64,000 bases of DNA from Syngnathus acus (Eukaryota > Chordata > Actinopteri > Syngnathiformes > Syngnathidae): positions 8,603,501 to 8,667,500 of the forward strand of contig NC_051103.1 of the NCBI RefSeq assembly GCF_901709675.1, read 5' to 3'. A model generated the notes under the pieces. The model saw only the letters and a program-made list of their open reading frames with translations. It did not search any database and had not been told where the DNA came from. A program made the position numbers and the translations under genes. This document shows, one piece after another, positions 1 through 24,311 of this stretch; the stretch's first letter is position 1; every line of letters begins with the position of its first letter.

Positions 1-1516
1 GACTTGACTCCGGCCGGCTAAGGTTTAACCGAGCCACAGGAAGTCATTTGCAGTGATAGTCATACATTGACTTTTCAATTTGACAACGGCCACTCTGAGC
101 CTTCAGGAAGTCTGTACACCCTGTGTTCACATTTTGTGTCATTGAAGAAAGAGTTCCCATGAAGTCATTTCCCCCCCCCCCCAAATGTGCTTGCATAAGT
201 GTGCACCCCCTCTTCTAACTGCAGATGTGACTTAAAGAGTCACACATTTGAGGCGCCAAAGGTGCCGTGTAAGCAGCTTCACAATTGTGTCTGGGTGCCA
301 TGAGGACTTGAGAGCAGCAACATTTTGCATCCCTTCACCCACATGCACTCTTGTTTAGCTCTTCCTGCGGACTTGTGACTACATCTGCCCTCTAAATTTA
401 GCCTTCTGATGTCAGCAATGCGTACTACCTTTGATTCGAGAGTCTTGCTATTTAGTCAAGGGCATTGTATTTAGTGACTGATTGGCGATTTCATAAAGAG
501 TCTATTCAACAGCACAAAGCAGATCTCATGAGGTATGTCTCAGATGACTTGATTTTTTTTCTTCAAGCTTTTCAATGACCACTGGAGGGATGGTTGCTGG
601 AAATGGGCCCAAGTAGATATGCAGCCACCATAACAATGTTTTTCTGATGAGTTTCATGTTCTCCTCATTGAAAAATAGCCATTTGATTTTGAAAATAAGA
701 ACATTTCTAAGCGAGCCCAAACGCTGGCATATATACACGCTGCATTTGACAGCAAGCGGAGCAGCGGTAATAACGACGACAACAACAATGAACGCGACCC
801 GTATCAAAGCGGAGATAAGACCGATGTGAGCGCAACGATGAAATGACTGGGCGACATAAGGTGCTTTGATCCAAATTCCCGCTGCAAGCGCAAGAGAGCC
901 ACTGACGCACGACATCACCCAATCAAAACAAGCAGGCATGCTTCCGACGTGTCCAGGTCTCTTTATGGGTTCGATGCACGGCGACCGGGTGATGTCACTC
1001 GAGAGAGAGCAGCGCTCGTGATGAAGTCGACACGCTGGCTGATTTCTTCCAGAGGCCTCTCTAGGCGTCGGAGGCTTGAAACCAAATTTGATAATGAGGC
1101 CTTTTATGATTCAATATGTATCCTTCCTTCCTTCCTTTCTACACTTACTATTCATCTGGCACTGTTGTTGAAATGATCAAGCCGACATTTTCCATCCATC
1201 CATCGCTCAGTGCGTGCATGTTTACTAGCGGAGACGCGAAGCCCTCGAGCTCATTTGTTGTAAAGAAAAAAAACCGAAAAAAGGTGACCTGACGCAAAGT
1301 CTGGCCTAGCGCCTGCTTCAGTGTCCACCTGTAGCTCGGTCAGCGCTTTTGTATGATTCGCCTGAGTAGTCATGGTACAAAATGGACAGTCTCTGATAGC
1401 ATCAACAAAAAAAAAAAGAAACACATGCTGTCTTGAAAATCCTAGTCTATTTTGCACATTTCAGGCTAACTGATGAAAAGATCTCTCCTTCTATTTGTGT
1501 CAACATTCCAACATGT

Positions 1517-1876
1517 TGTCACGACTCATCCCCGATCATGTCTGTGTGCTCGCCCCTCCCTCCCTCCCTCCCTCCCTGTGTGCCCATGATTAGTGTGATC
1601 GTGCTCACCTGCCTCTTGTTGCCTGTCTTGTATTTAAGTTCTGTTTGTGTGTCACTCCCTGTCGGAGCATTGTTGATGTCGATGATGTTGGTTGCTGTCA
1701 TGAGGTATGTTTGGTTCCTGTCTTTTGTCTCACGTCCCTGTTCGGTTCCTGTTGTTGGTTTTGTTAGTCAGTTATCTCAGTGTACCGAGTCTGTTAGTTT
1801 GAGTTTGCTTCAATAAGCCCTGGTCCAAGCTGCACTTGGTCGCCCTGCTCCATTTCCACCACCCCCAACCGTGACA
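1517..1876 (+). mobile_element. Solo LTR, copy 1 of 3
   Basis: A 360-bp unit begins TGTCACGACTC and ends CCGTGACA, as expected for LTR termini (TG...CA). It is flanked by a perfect 5-bp direct repeat, CATGT, at 1512-1516 and 1877-1881. It shares extended similarity with 38827-39176 and 41614-41992, including a C-rich block, a TATTTAAG promoter-like box and a near-terminal stretch reading CCTGGTCCAAGCTGCAC after a polyadenylation-like AATAA. No second LTR or coding interior is next to it, so I read it as a solo LTR left by recombination. Assignment to the Ty3/gypsy group is only inference from the 5-bp duplication. Confidence 0.7.
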
Positions 1877-2543
1877 CATGTCTTGTGAAAGATTCAATTG
1901 CTTTGATTTGATTTGACATTGAGCACACGAATGACTGCTTTGATGGAATGGTCCTACGGCTCCCACCGTGGCCATTGGTTTGTAGTTCACCTCATCAAAG
2001 TTCAACTTGAAAACTCCAATCTATTGGTGTGGCAACATCAGTCGGAATATTTCCAGATGGACAACCAAAGCATTGTTGCAGCTGAATGGTTTAATGTGAG
2101 CAAACGGCCGGCATGTGGAAGAATAAAAGACACATTCTTTGTGCTTGTGTGTCAGGTCAAACGCAATTAGTGCCTTCTTCTCATGAACCATCTTCTCAAG
2201 GGAAAGACGAGACGTCAGCGAGTCTAACGCGAAGATGTTCCACGTGAGTTTCACGGCCGGCAATCAATCGATGCCTTTTCATTCAAGATGGTGGTCTTGG
2301 CGCGCCGCACCTAGCAGGTGAAAGACAAACAAACAGCGTGTGCTCTTCTTTCCCGTTGCACAATAGATTGGAAATGATTGGTGAACAAGCCAGACAAACA
2401 GCTTGCGCTAGTTTACAGCGTCTTCCCTCTTTGTTCTTTCCCAACTGGGTGTAAAAAGAATCATAAATCCAAACATTCCAATGAAATCATTCCTCAAGTT
2501 CTCCCTCACATCCCTCATCTGCAGGAAGCATCAAGCCGGACCA

Positions 2544-2622
2544 GGAAGGGAAGGGAAGGGAAGGGAAGGGAAGGGAAGGGAAGGGAAGGGAAGGGAAGGG
2601 AAGGGAAGGGAAGGGAAGGGAA
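2544..2622. repeat. (GGGAA)n microsatellite
   Basis: About fifteen near-perfect tandem copies of the pentanucleotide GGGAA (purine-only strand). It produces false low-complexity open frames on both strands. Confidence 0.95.
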
Positions 2623-2780
2623 TGACCTTTCCAAGGATTCTCAGCACATTTTCAAGCAAGCAACCATGAGCACAATTGATCATGATTACAAGTGTTAATA
2701 CAGACAGAGCTTTCCAAAAGCAACCTAAGACCTTTTTTCTCCTCAACGTTTTTCCAATCGACCTTTTTGAAAGACACATA

Positions 2781-3071
2781 CACTACCGTTCAAACGTTTG
2801 GGGTCACAAAATTGTTTGGGTGACCCCAAACTTTTGAACGGTAGTGTATATATTTATTTAGATAATTATTTATAGATTATATATTTAATCTTGTGTAAAA
2901 AATCTTATAATATATATGTATACTTATATTCATAGATTTTTTATAATCTTATACAAATATAAGATATAATATTTAATTCATAATATTTTATTATAATAAT
3001 ATTTACACTACCGTTCAAAAGTTTGGGGTCACCCAAACAATTTTGTGACCCCAAACTTTTGAACGGTAGTG
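2781..3071. mobile_element. Tc1/mariner-type MITE with palindromic ends
   Basis: This 291-bp element starts CACTACCGTTCAAA and ends with the reverse complement, flanked by TA on both sides (2779-2780 and 3072-3073), the target-site signature of Tc1/mariner elements. The terminal inverted repeats (2781-2846 and 3006-3071) are 66 bp and differ at about one position. Each is itself an imperfect palindrome, because the CACTACC...GGGGTCAC arm is followed by its own complement. The 160-bp centre is very AT-rich and non-coding. There is no transposase, so it is non-autonomous. Confidence 0.85.
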
Positions 3072-5508
3072 TACGTAGCATCCATACCAAAGTTGCCTCA
3101 TCTCCATGCTCTAGTGTTCTCGACGTAGAATTATACAAAAAGGATTCGAAGGATCAAATATGAATGAAATGAGAAGCATTCAAATGAATGACAGGCGGCT
3201 TATCAGTGTACGATACTGTCGGCAACGAGCCTAGGTGTTTGTTCACTAATTACTTTCTGTGTGTTGACTTCCACCCACAACGCCCGCCCAACCCGAGCTC
3301 TGCAAAAACACACACGGTGTCCTGTTCCTGCATGCGCACACATGCAGGAAAAGAAAGGAAACATAGTCGGTCGGCCCAAGCGGCACCGAGCCAGGCCGAC
3401 GGCCTGAGCCAAATGTGACTCATCTGCTGCTGCAACAATGGCACTCTGCAAACTCAGATCCAACAAGTCAACATGCACGTGCACTTGTCGGCAATCCCAG
3501 ACAGAAAGGACGCGATTCGTAATAATTGGCTCATGAATTACAAGATAGTACATACCGATTATGTCGAGTTGGAACGGATTGATGGAATATCACTACATTT
3601 CAATTCATTTTACGAGCGTATCCTTTTTCTCATTTTTCCGCTATTTACCGAGGAGAAACAAACAGCCTTACTTCACCAGTTAGTTGGTACGTGCTCCCTG
3701 CAACATCTTCTGTATTAAGTTTCTCCACGCAGCCATCTGGCTAGTCTTTAGTTTAAAAAAACAAAAAAATCATTCACTCCACAGCATGCGGTTATCATTT
3801 TGGCGGGATGTAGACAAGAGGATCATGTGAATGTTGTTGTTTTTCTGTCATGACTGAAGGATTCAAACGTAACTTGCTCAAGTTCTATTGGATGCATTCA
3901 GCATTGGACAGGGACCCAGTGGAGTCCATGCACATTGCCAATGCATGCTACCCATAATCAAATCCGTATTTCTATCCAGCTGCAATACATGATGAGTTGA
4001 AATGTTTTTGATAGCAGCATTGAAATACTACCTTTGCAAAGAAAATAACAGTGGTCCTAATATTGCGCTAGCTACCTTTAAATCGAGATGATGTTTTTCC
4101 CAATACCTTGTAGTGCTCTGTAAGCATCCATTTTGATAGTTTCATGGACTCTTTGCTAAAAACACCGAGTACGTAACGTAGCTCACCACCTCCATTGTTT
4201 CTGTTGCTTCCGTTGCTTGGTCTAACTCATAATATAGCCCGGGAACTTCCTGGAAAGCTGCAAAAATGCCATCTCTGTTTTGATGTTCTAATGAGCATGT
4301 GTGAAAATGAGATTACAACACGCTCCGTGTGTGTCTTTCCATTGCTGCCATAAAGCAATTAGATGGGGAAGTCTATAAACAGACAGGGCTGCGGGCAAAG
4401 GAAAGGAAAGGAACACAAAGTCAAGAGGAAAAAGTAGCATCATGTTTGCTCTTCTATTATGTGCAACGCTGACATTTGTTTGCATTGTGGTTTTGCCTTG
4501 CTGCATTTCTTCTTTTTGCTTCTTCTGTGTCATGTCTTTTGTCTGCACCTGGTCTTCTCAATCCCGCTCCTCGTTTCAGCGGAGGGAGGGAGGGAGGGAG
4601 GATGGGAGGGAGGCCCGGCTCGGCCCGGCGGCCCGGCCCGGTGGCTTGTCACATAACACCGCGCCAGTCATCTGCTTGTCTGGAACATATCCTGCGCTGG
4701 CTATTCTAGCATGATTTTGCGGCCAAGTGTGTTTTGATCTGGCTTTTGTTTTGTGTTCCTGTATCACCTGATTTCTCCATCTGGGCATCAAGTCTGTCTC
4801 TTTGTCCCCTCGTGATATGCCCAGAGTGTTTGTCGGGCTGTGAGATTGTCCCCTTGGAAAAAAGAAAAAAAAAAAAAAGGCGATCTTGGCTGTTTTTTCT
4901 TGTTTTGTTGTTGTTATTGATTCAATAGCCTTCAGCCTCCGTCAGTCGTTGAAAAAGCACAGAGCTGCTTGAAACGTTCCCGATCCGAGGCTTTAAGACT
5001 TTATTTCAACCAAGCGGGCCCTGATTTCAAACGTTGACATCAATGAATCCAATCAGTGTGTAATCGCCAGCAGTCAACAACAAGATTGCTTGTGTGTAGT
5101 CTTCTTCAAATCTCCTCAGGTTTCTCTGATCGTACGTGATGGAAATGTTGATGATATGATGTTTCTTCTGAAGAGGGCCACATTTAATATCATGCCATTG
5201 GTGACCACACAGGCTTTCCAAAAAAGAAAAATCCAGTTTTCACCCTGGCAACTTCCAAAGAGCAAAGCCTCCCTCTATTTTTCGTCTCTCGGCCGCTCTC
5301 GTTAGGAGTCACCGCAGCAAACAAATGTAGTCAAACGACAAAACGTCTCGAAATCTTTCATTGCCATTTTGGATTACAGATAGCAAACCCGCATAGGGAC
5401 TGACCAATTGCATCCATTTGGAAAGCTAAAAAGTATGAAATTGACCAAATTTGGGCCTGACACTGACGACATAGTACATGTGTGACTGACAATGACAATA
5501 AAGATCTA

Positions 5509-5538
5509 TTCTATTCTATTCTATTCTATTCTATTCTA
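5509..5538. repeat. (CTATT)n array after a retroposon-like tail
   Basis: About six copies of CTATT directly follow the sequence GACAATGACAATAAAGAT. That pattern is typical of the 3' end of a fish LINE or SINE ending in a short tandem tail. Only the tail is recognisable; the body upstream is not assignable by eye. Confidence 0.6.
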
Positions 5539-5954
5539 CTGAGCAGACGAATGACGCTTTTGATCGCAAAGACGTGAGTATTAAAATGGCTAATGATGTC
5601 ATCTTCTTATCAATTACAGCATTGAGATGATTCATTTGTTAGGTAATAGTCCTGCAGAGGGATTTTAATCACTTCATCTAATTCAGGAAATAAGAGAATT
5701 TTCTCAAACATTTTAATTGATGATGGACATTAATATTCCAAATCTTTGGTGACAAATATTATTCAACATTTAAAACGGTTATGTAACTTAAGCTGCCGTA
5801 ATCCAATTTAGAGAGCTGCCAGTATTTTAATCAATACATGGAAATCACTGCAAAACTCAAACATGGCCGTTGATTTTTGTTGTTGTTGAATTTTACCACA
5901 AAGATAAATAACCCCCAAAAAATGCCATTTTCGGTGGGGACTAACTTTTCTCTT

Positions 5955-6250
5955 ATAAGGTAATGTTGTCATGCTGTCGGGTTTTGTGAGTTGTTTGTGT
6001 CTTGTCCTGTTGGTCGTATTGTCACTTCCTGTTTTGTTTTGGTAACTAACTCTCCTCTCGTTTCAGTTGGTGGGTCCTTCCTCTGTGCGTCAGGGCACTT
6101 GACTCCCCTGATCCCAATTGTGTGCACCTGTGTGGTTGGCCCTAATTGTCTGCACCTGTGTCCTCCCCCTTCTGCGTGTGTAGGTATATAGCCTGCGTCT
6201 TCCCCGCGTCTTGTGCCAGTGCGTCTTGTCCCGTCTTGAACACTAGCGAT
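5955..6250 (+). mobile_element. Possible degenerate LTR
   Basis: The stretch from GTTGTCATGCTGTCGGG onward has the composition of fish LTRs (repeated CTTGTCCTG, CCTGTTTTG, CACCTGTG motifs, and a GGTATATAGCC box near 6181). It resembles the solo-LTR family in style but not in sequence. I could not find clear termini or a target duplication, so this is a weak call. Confidence 0.3.
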
Positions 6251-8174
6251 CGCGTGAGTAACAGAAATCACATTTCAGATCGGTTTGTTCTGATTGAGTT
6301 CTTCACGATGCTTTGGAAGGAGGACAGGACAGGACAGGACAGGACAGCACAGCACAACATGTCCAGACATGTTGCAGGGCACATTGGACGTACAAATCAG
6401 AAACCCTGAAACAAATGGAAAAAAAATAGATTACGTACACATACGAAATGTCCTTTTGCTCTTCTTTGGAACCAAGTCTATATGTTTTCCATCGCTATTG
6501 TGTAATGAAAATGACCGCTACATTCAGTTTCAAGTCCAATTTGTTTGATTCTATAGACTACTGCCAACACAACTATACGTTTCGGTCGCTCGGCCCTTGT
6601 GTCAACACGGCCATCAGGAAGGCGCTCAGTTGGAACCATGCGCTTTCTTCCACAGCTGACCTAGTTGGCCAAAGAGCTCAACTACTATGCAAGCTGTACA
6701 TTTTTTGGTAGAATAATGTTGCTCGTAATTGGTCAGCAACTCAATTGATAACGTGCAAGTCATTTGTTGTGATATTAATATAGATTTAGATATTGTGCTG
6801 CACACAACTTATAACAGAAAATGTGACTTTGCCTTCAATAGTTTCTTGCACAGCATTTGGAAGAAATCACTACAAACATTTACTATGTCAAGTTGTTGGC
6901 GGACACATGACCTGCAGGTGAGGTCAAGTGCTCGCTCGCACACTGCAGGCAAAGCACATTTTGCTCTCGAATGCCTTGATAATTGATTTCATCGTGTGCT
7001 TCTCAGATTGGAGGACACCCTGTACTTAATCTTGCATCAAAAGCAGCATTAGAACCTAAGCAAGACTCCATGAGTCACAGTAGTTTCTTTTTATTTTGTT
7101 TTGGGGGGGGGGGGCTTTTTATCGAGTTTTTAAAAAGTCTACACACCCCTGTTGAAACACCATACAACTAAAACTAATCATTCAAGATGAAAAGTACCAC
7201 GAGTGTGTAAATATGCACACCCTCAAACTAATACATTCTACAACTATAAATCGAGTTTATATTGAACTCCCCCAAAATCTTTCAAAGTTTGGAAGTATAA
7301 CAAAAATAGCAATGAAATGAGAAACTGCATTTATCAGATATTCAAACTAAAGTCAGAAAAACTGCAAGAGAGACTTGAAATGTGGATTTATTAGAGACGA
7401 TATTTTTAGTTCATACACATTTACAACTGTTTGGAGGTATTTTACCACTCAATGGTAAATTGTTTGAACACAACCCTAAATTGTTTTTTGTAAATGATGA
7501 CACGTTACAGTACTTTTTTTGGTGAAACACAAAGAAAACAGGACATTTCAGCATGTACTGTAAATGTAAAGCACAGATCATTTCTCAAAAGAAATCACCT
7601 CTTCATATTTAGTCGTGAAATCCTTCCAAAAATCTGTCCTATTTTACGACCTTTTATTTGAAACTAAACAGCATGCATCACTGCCGCCTTTCACGTTCAG
7701 CTATTCAACTTGATTATGAGGCAAAACAACAATCAAGCAAATAGGCCTTGTTCATGACATGCATAGGTGTTAAAAAAAGCAAAGTAGCACCAAAAAAAGA
7801 CAAATCATTTCTCAGCTGTTTTTAGACACGAAATGAAAGAGAAACACAGGCGCATGTGGTTTGCTTCTGTTTGCGGATTGCGCGTACTGATGGGGTCTTA
7901 CCAATGGTTTTCTTCAAGCACCTCTGCAAAATTGTTAACTATCAAACCATTATTCTTACACGAGCACATAACCTGGACATTTAGCTGCTAACTTCAGTAT
8001 TTCTGCCAGTACAGTACTGTCCGGCCGGCTTACTCCTTAACTTACTTACTGTATGTTTAACTTGATTGAAACATGTTTCAGTTTTAGCGCGCCCACCTGT
8101 GGTCGACTACGGTAAGACATCTCAACTCGTGTGCACTCTGCTTAGCACGAAGATGGAGTAAGGAAGTAAGTCAG

Positions 8175-8268
8175 TAAGGAAGGAAGGAAGGAAGGAAGGT
8201 TAGGAAGGAAGGAAGAAAGGAAGGAAGGAAGGAAGGAAGGAAGGAAGGAAGGAAGGAAGGAAGTAAGG
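8175..8268. repeat. (GGAA)n microsatellite
   Basis: A GGAA array about 95 bp long with two short interruptions lies about 50 bp beyond the stop codon of nt5m, so it is probably transcribed within the nt5m 3' untranslated region (as TTCC repeats). Confidence 0.9.
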
Positions 8269-8319
8269 AAGGCAATGAACGAAGGCTGCTGGTGATGTCG
8301 GGGGCCCTATTGAAGGAGC

Positions 8320-9827
<1,508 letters not shown>

Positions 9828-10943
9828 TGCGATGGACTCCTCGTTCGCATCCAAGACGGACCCCGTTTTCATGCACGATGCATGGATTGCATTCGTCTTC
9901 TCTTGACGTTTTGTGTCCGCCGCATAATGCTTCAACGTTATCTGCACCGCTCGGATGCTATCTTGACGTTAGCTTTGAAGCGGAGTCTACGGCGGCTGCG
10001 GCGGCGCACAGGTCAAACGTGACAGGCCTCTGCCGCATGGGGTCGGATTGAGTCGCTTGCTAACGTATTGTCAAATGTCCCACGGCTCCCCATAACCTGA
10101 CAAGTTGTCAGCTTGGAAGACAACAGCAGTTTCGGCATGCAGCAGCGGTACAATATGATTTCATAGGTCCAACGCCGTAGTTGGACGGAACTCGGAACAA
10201 ACTGTTCTGCATTGGCTTGCCTTGCAGAATGCAGAGAACAAAGATGTTCTGTCGAAACGAGATGATACCGCGTTGATTCTTGGAAACAAAACAAACGTGA
10301 TTATTATCATTATTATTGTAACTGATTGTTATTGAGGATTTTTTTTGTTCGTTTGCATATGTTACTGTGAATAAACAAAGTCAAGTGTAAAAATCAGCAC
10401 AGTCGTTTCTGTTTTACGCTCCTAGAAGCTCCTAGAAACCGTGGCTTGCCTTTCTACCAAATTACTCTTGTGAAAACATTATGAGAAGATTAGGATTTGA
10501 CTCATTTCTTCCCGGCAAAACCACAAACTACATTCTTCCAAAACAGCATCCTTTTTTTAGTTTAGCTCATCACAGTATATTTGTTACATCTGAAAGATAT
10601 TACTGACGGGCAATGATTCAATCGATTGGGGGGACGATGAACCATATTTCCAGCAGCATCTACTCTCTTAGAACATCTTTGTCCAGACGTCAGTTCCTTT
10701 TTCTTCAAGTGATAGCCACCCACATGAATCCAGCCGAAATAGGCTTTTATAATCCCTCAGATCATGCGTGCTATTGAGTAAGTGAATATTTAACAGACTA
10801 ACTGATCGCATCCCTGCGACAGAAAGGAGTGCTTTCTGTGAATCGTATGTTGTTGTCGTCAAAGTGCCAAGGTTGGCACTTTAATTTTTTTTTTTTTTTT
10901 TTAAATCGCGTACTTAAGAAACCTCGTCACAGTCCGTTCACTT

Positions 10944-11066
10944 CATTGGGTATCGCGAGAATACGGAGTGGCGGCTGTGTGGCCCCTGTCTCAGTACGGA
11001 CGGAGTTGTTTCTGACGTTTGAATGAAAAACCGTGGAAATTACCCCCATATTGGATCCATTATATA
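10944..11066 (+). promoter_or_regulatory. Likely cops3 core promoter
   Basis: Upstream of the cops3 start codon there is an inverted CCAAT box (CATTGG, 10944-10949) followed immediately by TATCGCGAGA (10951-10960). The latter is a near match to the TCTCGCGAGA element found in many housekeeping, often bidirectional, vertebrate promoters. The region between is short and has CpGs. Because nt5m points away on the other strand from 9827, this element could serve both genes, but their transcription starts are not visible in the sequence. Confidence 0.5.
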
Positions 11067-14647
<3,581 letters not shown>

Positions 14648-14943
14648 GGGGCCTTAGACTGCCAGAAAATGCTGCAGCCCCCCCCAAGACATTCTTCCAT
14701 GGATGGGTTGGATTGTGTTTTGTTTTTGTTTTTTTTAAGAGGAAAAACAAATATTCTCTTGCATAAGGACATTGGTTAAGGAAGGTTTAATTGTTTGAAA
14801 TGGTGGTGAATTTGGTTATTCTTTCCTCTCAGTTTCTGAAGGATAACAAAGCGATCTTTACAGGAATTGGAAAAGTTTTGTCAGTGTTTTATTTATCAAT
14901 GTTGAGGTTAGCGTGACACTGCTACGTTATCACAGAACACAAT

Positions 14944-14949
14944 AATAAA
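14944..14949 (+). terminator. Probable cops3 polyadenylation signal
   Basis: AATAAA occurs about 295 bp after the cops3 stop codon, followed by a T-rich stretch (CTTTTTTGTTCC). It is the first canonical hexamer in the 3' region. Confidence 0.55.
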
Positions 14950-15144
14950 AACTGGACTTTTTTGTTCCAAGCATATTTGTGAATAATCTGCTGCATGATG
15001 GATGTAACTAGAAGGTATTAAAAGGTAATAAATCTATGGCTGCCAAGGAATAAATCTCCCTACCGGTATAATCTACATTTGTAACGACTGCAATGATAGG
15101 TCCCCTCTTGCTTTTGTTTAGAAAGCAGATAATCATTGTTTTTC

Positions 15145-15147
<3 letters not shown>

Positions 15148-15181
<34 letters not shown>
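15148..15181. repeat. Poly(T) run of about 31
   Basis: An uninterrupted T tract preceded by pyrimidine-rich sequence lies between cops3 and usp22. It could be the tail of a retroposon inserted on the minus strand, but no body is recognisable on its left. Confidence 0.8.
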
Positions 15182-15185
<4 letters not shown>

Positions 15186-15427
15186 AGGTTGGCTCCACTA
15201 GAGGTCGCTAGAGCACTGTACAGAAAATCGTTTTGACAGCTCGTCATTACAAGAAGTCAAGTCAACGGATATAACCAAACCGTCATGTCATTTGGAAGCT
15301 TTGCAGCTGTGGAACTGTAATAAACTGTTGACGAATTGCTTTCAGGCCTCTGTTAAATATGTCTCATAAAAATGTAGGAAGATTGTACTACTATATGCAT
15401 GCACGCAAGGCAGGTGATTTATGATCT

Positions 15428-15580
15428 AACCAATGAGTTCCTTCACACAGGCGGATGTGGCCTCTGGAAAGAATGGACCAATCCTGACGCATGATTGGCT
15501 TTGCAGAGGCGGGACTTAACCTCTGCAACAGATGGCATACGCCAATCCCGAGTAGTAGTCGCTCGTGATTGGTCCGCCCT
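15428..15580 (+). promoter_or_regulatory. usp22 upstream promoter with five CCAAT boxes
   Basis: Five CCAAT pentamers occur within about 145 bp: 15430-15434 (+), 15478-15482 (+), 15494-15498 (inverted, ATTGG), 15542-15546 (+) and 15568-15572 (inverted). A GC box GGCGGG lies at 15508-15513. Several sit in the extended context expected for NF-Y (GACCAATCC, TGATTGGCT, CGCCAATCC, TGATTGGTC). The cluster is 340-480 bp upstream of the usp22 start codon, which fits a TATA-less housekeeping promoter. A CA repeat follows directly at 15598-15628. Confidence 0.6.
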
Positions 15581-15596
15581 TATGAACGGGGTAGGT

Positions 15597-15597
<1 letters not shown>

Positions 15598-15628
<31 letters not shown>
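15598..15628. repeat. (CA)n microsatellite
   Basis: About 15 CA dinucleotides between the CCAAT cluster and the usp22 start codon, probably in the promoter or 5' untranslated region. Confidence 0.9.
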
Positions 15629-15629
<1 letters not shown>

Positions 15630-15910
15630 GTGGAAGCAAGCTACTGTTGAAATTCCAACGCTGACCAACTTTAGCCAGCTTGCTAACATGTCATTTAGCC
15701 ATCAATGTGGTTAAACTGCATTCATGGCACCACAATGGCTTCCAATTGACAGGTAATATGCTTTTGCCAGTGTGTCGCCGTAACTACAACCAGAACATGC
15801 CCACTTAGCCATAACGCGGCAATTGGTGGAAGAACGAAGCTGGCGAGCGAGCCTTTGAACAGGTTTCCTCGGCCGCCCGGTGGACAGCCGAGCCTGATGC
15901 TGTGATTATC

Positions 15911-22798
<6,888 letters not shown>

Positions 22799-22879
22799 CG
22801 CAGCCCTCATCACAACGCATTTGAACCCTAACGCACTACTGCAAGTCGCAAAACATTTCCACTGGAATTCAGGACGCAC

Positions 22880-22929
<50 letters not shown>
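22880..22929. repeat. (CAA)16 in the usp22 3' untranslated region
   Basis: About sixteen CAA triplets start about 80 bp after the usp22 stop codon (22796-22798), so they should be transcribed in the 3' untranslated region. They are read as poly-Gln in one frame, but that frame has no gene support. Confidence 0.9.
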
Positions 22930-24098
22930 CTGCTGCTTGTAAACCTGCCAAGCCAGTCTGCATGCTGCTGGAGGTTAGAACTGACTGGTAGCCATCGTCA
23001 TTTTCGACTCCTCCCTGCCTTTCTCTTTTACAGACACACAGAAGCAAAGAGGTATGCGGGGCATTTATTCATAAATCATTCTGAAGCAGGGATGGGGGGG
23101 GGGACTTATTGTTGATGGGATCTGGGCTGCTATGCAAAAACTCATGAAATGTCAGAGGGACTTTTGATTGTAGAACTTGTAACAGTGTTAGTATAGCCCC
23201 AATTGGAGCTAAGATTTTTTTTCCATGAGGGGGGGGGGAGGCCAAGGATATGTTTTTTCCCCCAATCTTCCAAAATTTGTGATATTCATTTTCTGTTCCT
23301 ACGGGGGACGGGTGAAAATGGTGGAAAAAATACCTAAAGGTCTGGGGTCAGTGCACCAACGGCTCCCCTCTAACAGAACACACAAAAGATAAAGAATGAA
23401 CGCACACTTACTGTGTGAGAATATCCTGTTGCTGGTTCTGTAATTTCTTTCTTCGTAGGTGAGCAGGCACCTGGAGAAAGAACCGACTATTTGTGGAGAA
23501 GTCAATATTCCATAGTATGTTCCTTTCAGAGATTCGCCACCCCTGTGCTAAATGCTTCTCAAAATTGCTCCAAGCAGCTTCAATCTAAAGACAAGGCGAG
23601 TTTTTTCTTTATTACTTTTTAAACAAAAGTAATTTGAACTCACAAGCACACCATGCGTCACATCGTAGCCTATACGCACACACAGTCTCAAAATGACCAA
23701 ATATTGTACGATTTTTGTTTTGTTAATGCATTTTTGCAAGTCAAGAAGCAAACATCTCCTTGAGAGTTGTATGATAAATATGATACGGTTGTTTATTTGT
23801 GTCACTTTTGGTGAGTTTGTTGTCATTTGACGACATGGGAAAATTGGCTTTTGCGCTCCCCTGAGTGCGCTGGATAGTTCTATTGCTGCTCCCAACTGTC
23901 GCAGGGGCGGATGTTACTCAGTAAATATGATCTTTTTATAGAAATAATGTCATTCTAAAAGGATTGGTTTACAGTTTTTTTGCATTCACTCTCTCACGCC
24001 GTCCGTCCGTCCGTCTGTCCGTGTTCTATTGTGCTATGTTGTTTTCTATGCGCAAAAAGAGCCAAGCCACCTGAAAATGCTGCTACGGCAGCTTAGTG

Positions 24099-24311
24099 CA
24101 GGGGTCACCAACTCCGGTCCTCAAGGGCGCCAATCCAGCCTGTTTTAGATGTATCCCCCCTGCAACACACCTGATTCAAATAATCAGGATCGCTATCAGC
24201 CTTAATAGAGCTTGCTGATGAGCTGATCATTTGAATCAGGTGTGTTGTTGCAGGGCTGCACCTAAAACAGGCTGGATTGGCGCCCTTGAGGACCGGAGTT
24301 GGTGACCCCTG
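24099..24311 (-). mobile_element. 213-bp hAT-type MITE, copy A
   Basis: A 213-bp unit starts CAGGGGTCACCAACTCCGG and ends with its reverse complement, giving terminal inverted repeats of more than 40 bp and near-complete self-complementarity. It is flanked by a perfect 8-bp duplication GCTTAGTG (24091-24098 and 24312-24319), as expected for hAT transposons. It is in the opposite orientation to copies B and C, judged by the asymmetric block that reads TGTATCCCCCCTGCAAC here on the left side. It has no coding capacity. Confidence 0.9.

Larger units (their letters stand above)
1..8319. other. Gene-free left flank
   Basis: I recognise no exon of a known gene on either strand in this stretch. Open frames here are short and dominated by low-complexity sequence. 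It contains a solo LTR (1517-1876), a GGGAA array, a Tc1/mariner-type MITE (2781-3071), a CTATT array near 5509-5538, a possible degenerate LTR (about 5955-6250), a short GGACA array near 6325 and a long GGAA array just beyond the 3' end of nt5m. The part next to 8320 should include the 3' untranslated region of nt5m on the minus strand, whose end I could not place. Confidence 0.6.
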
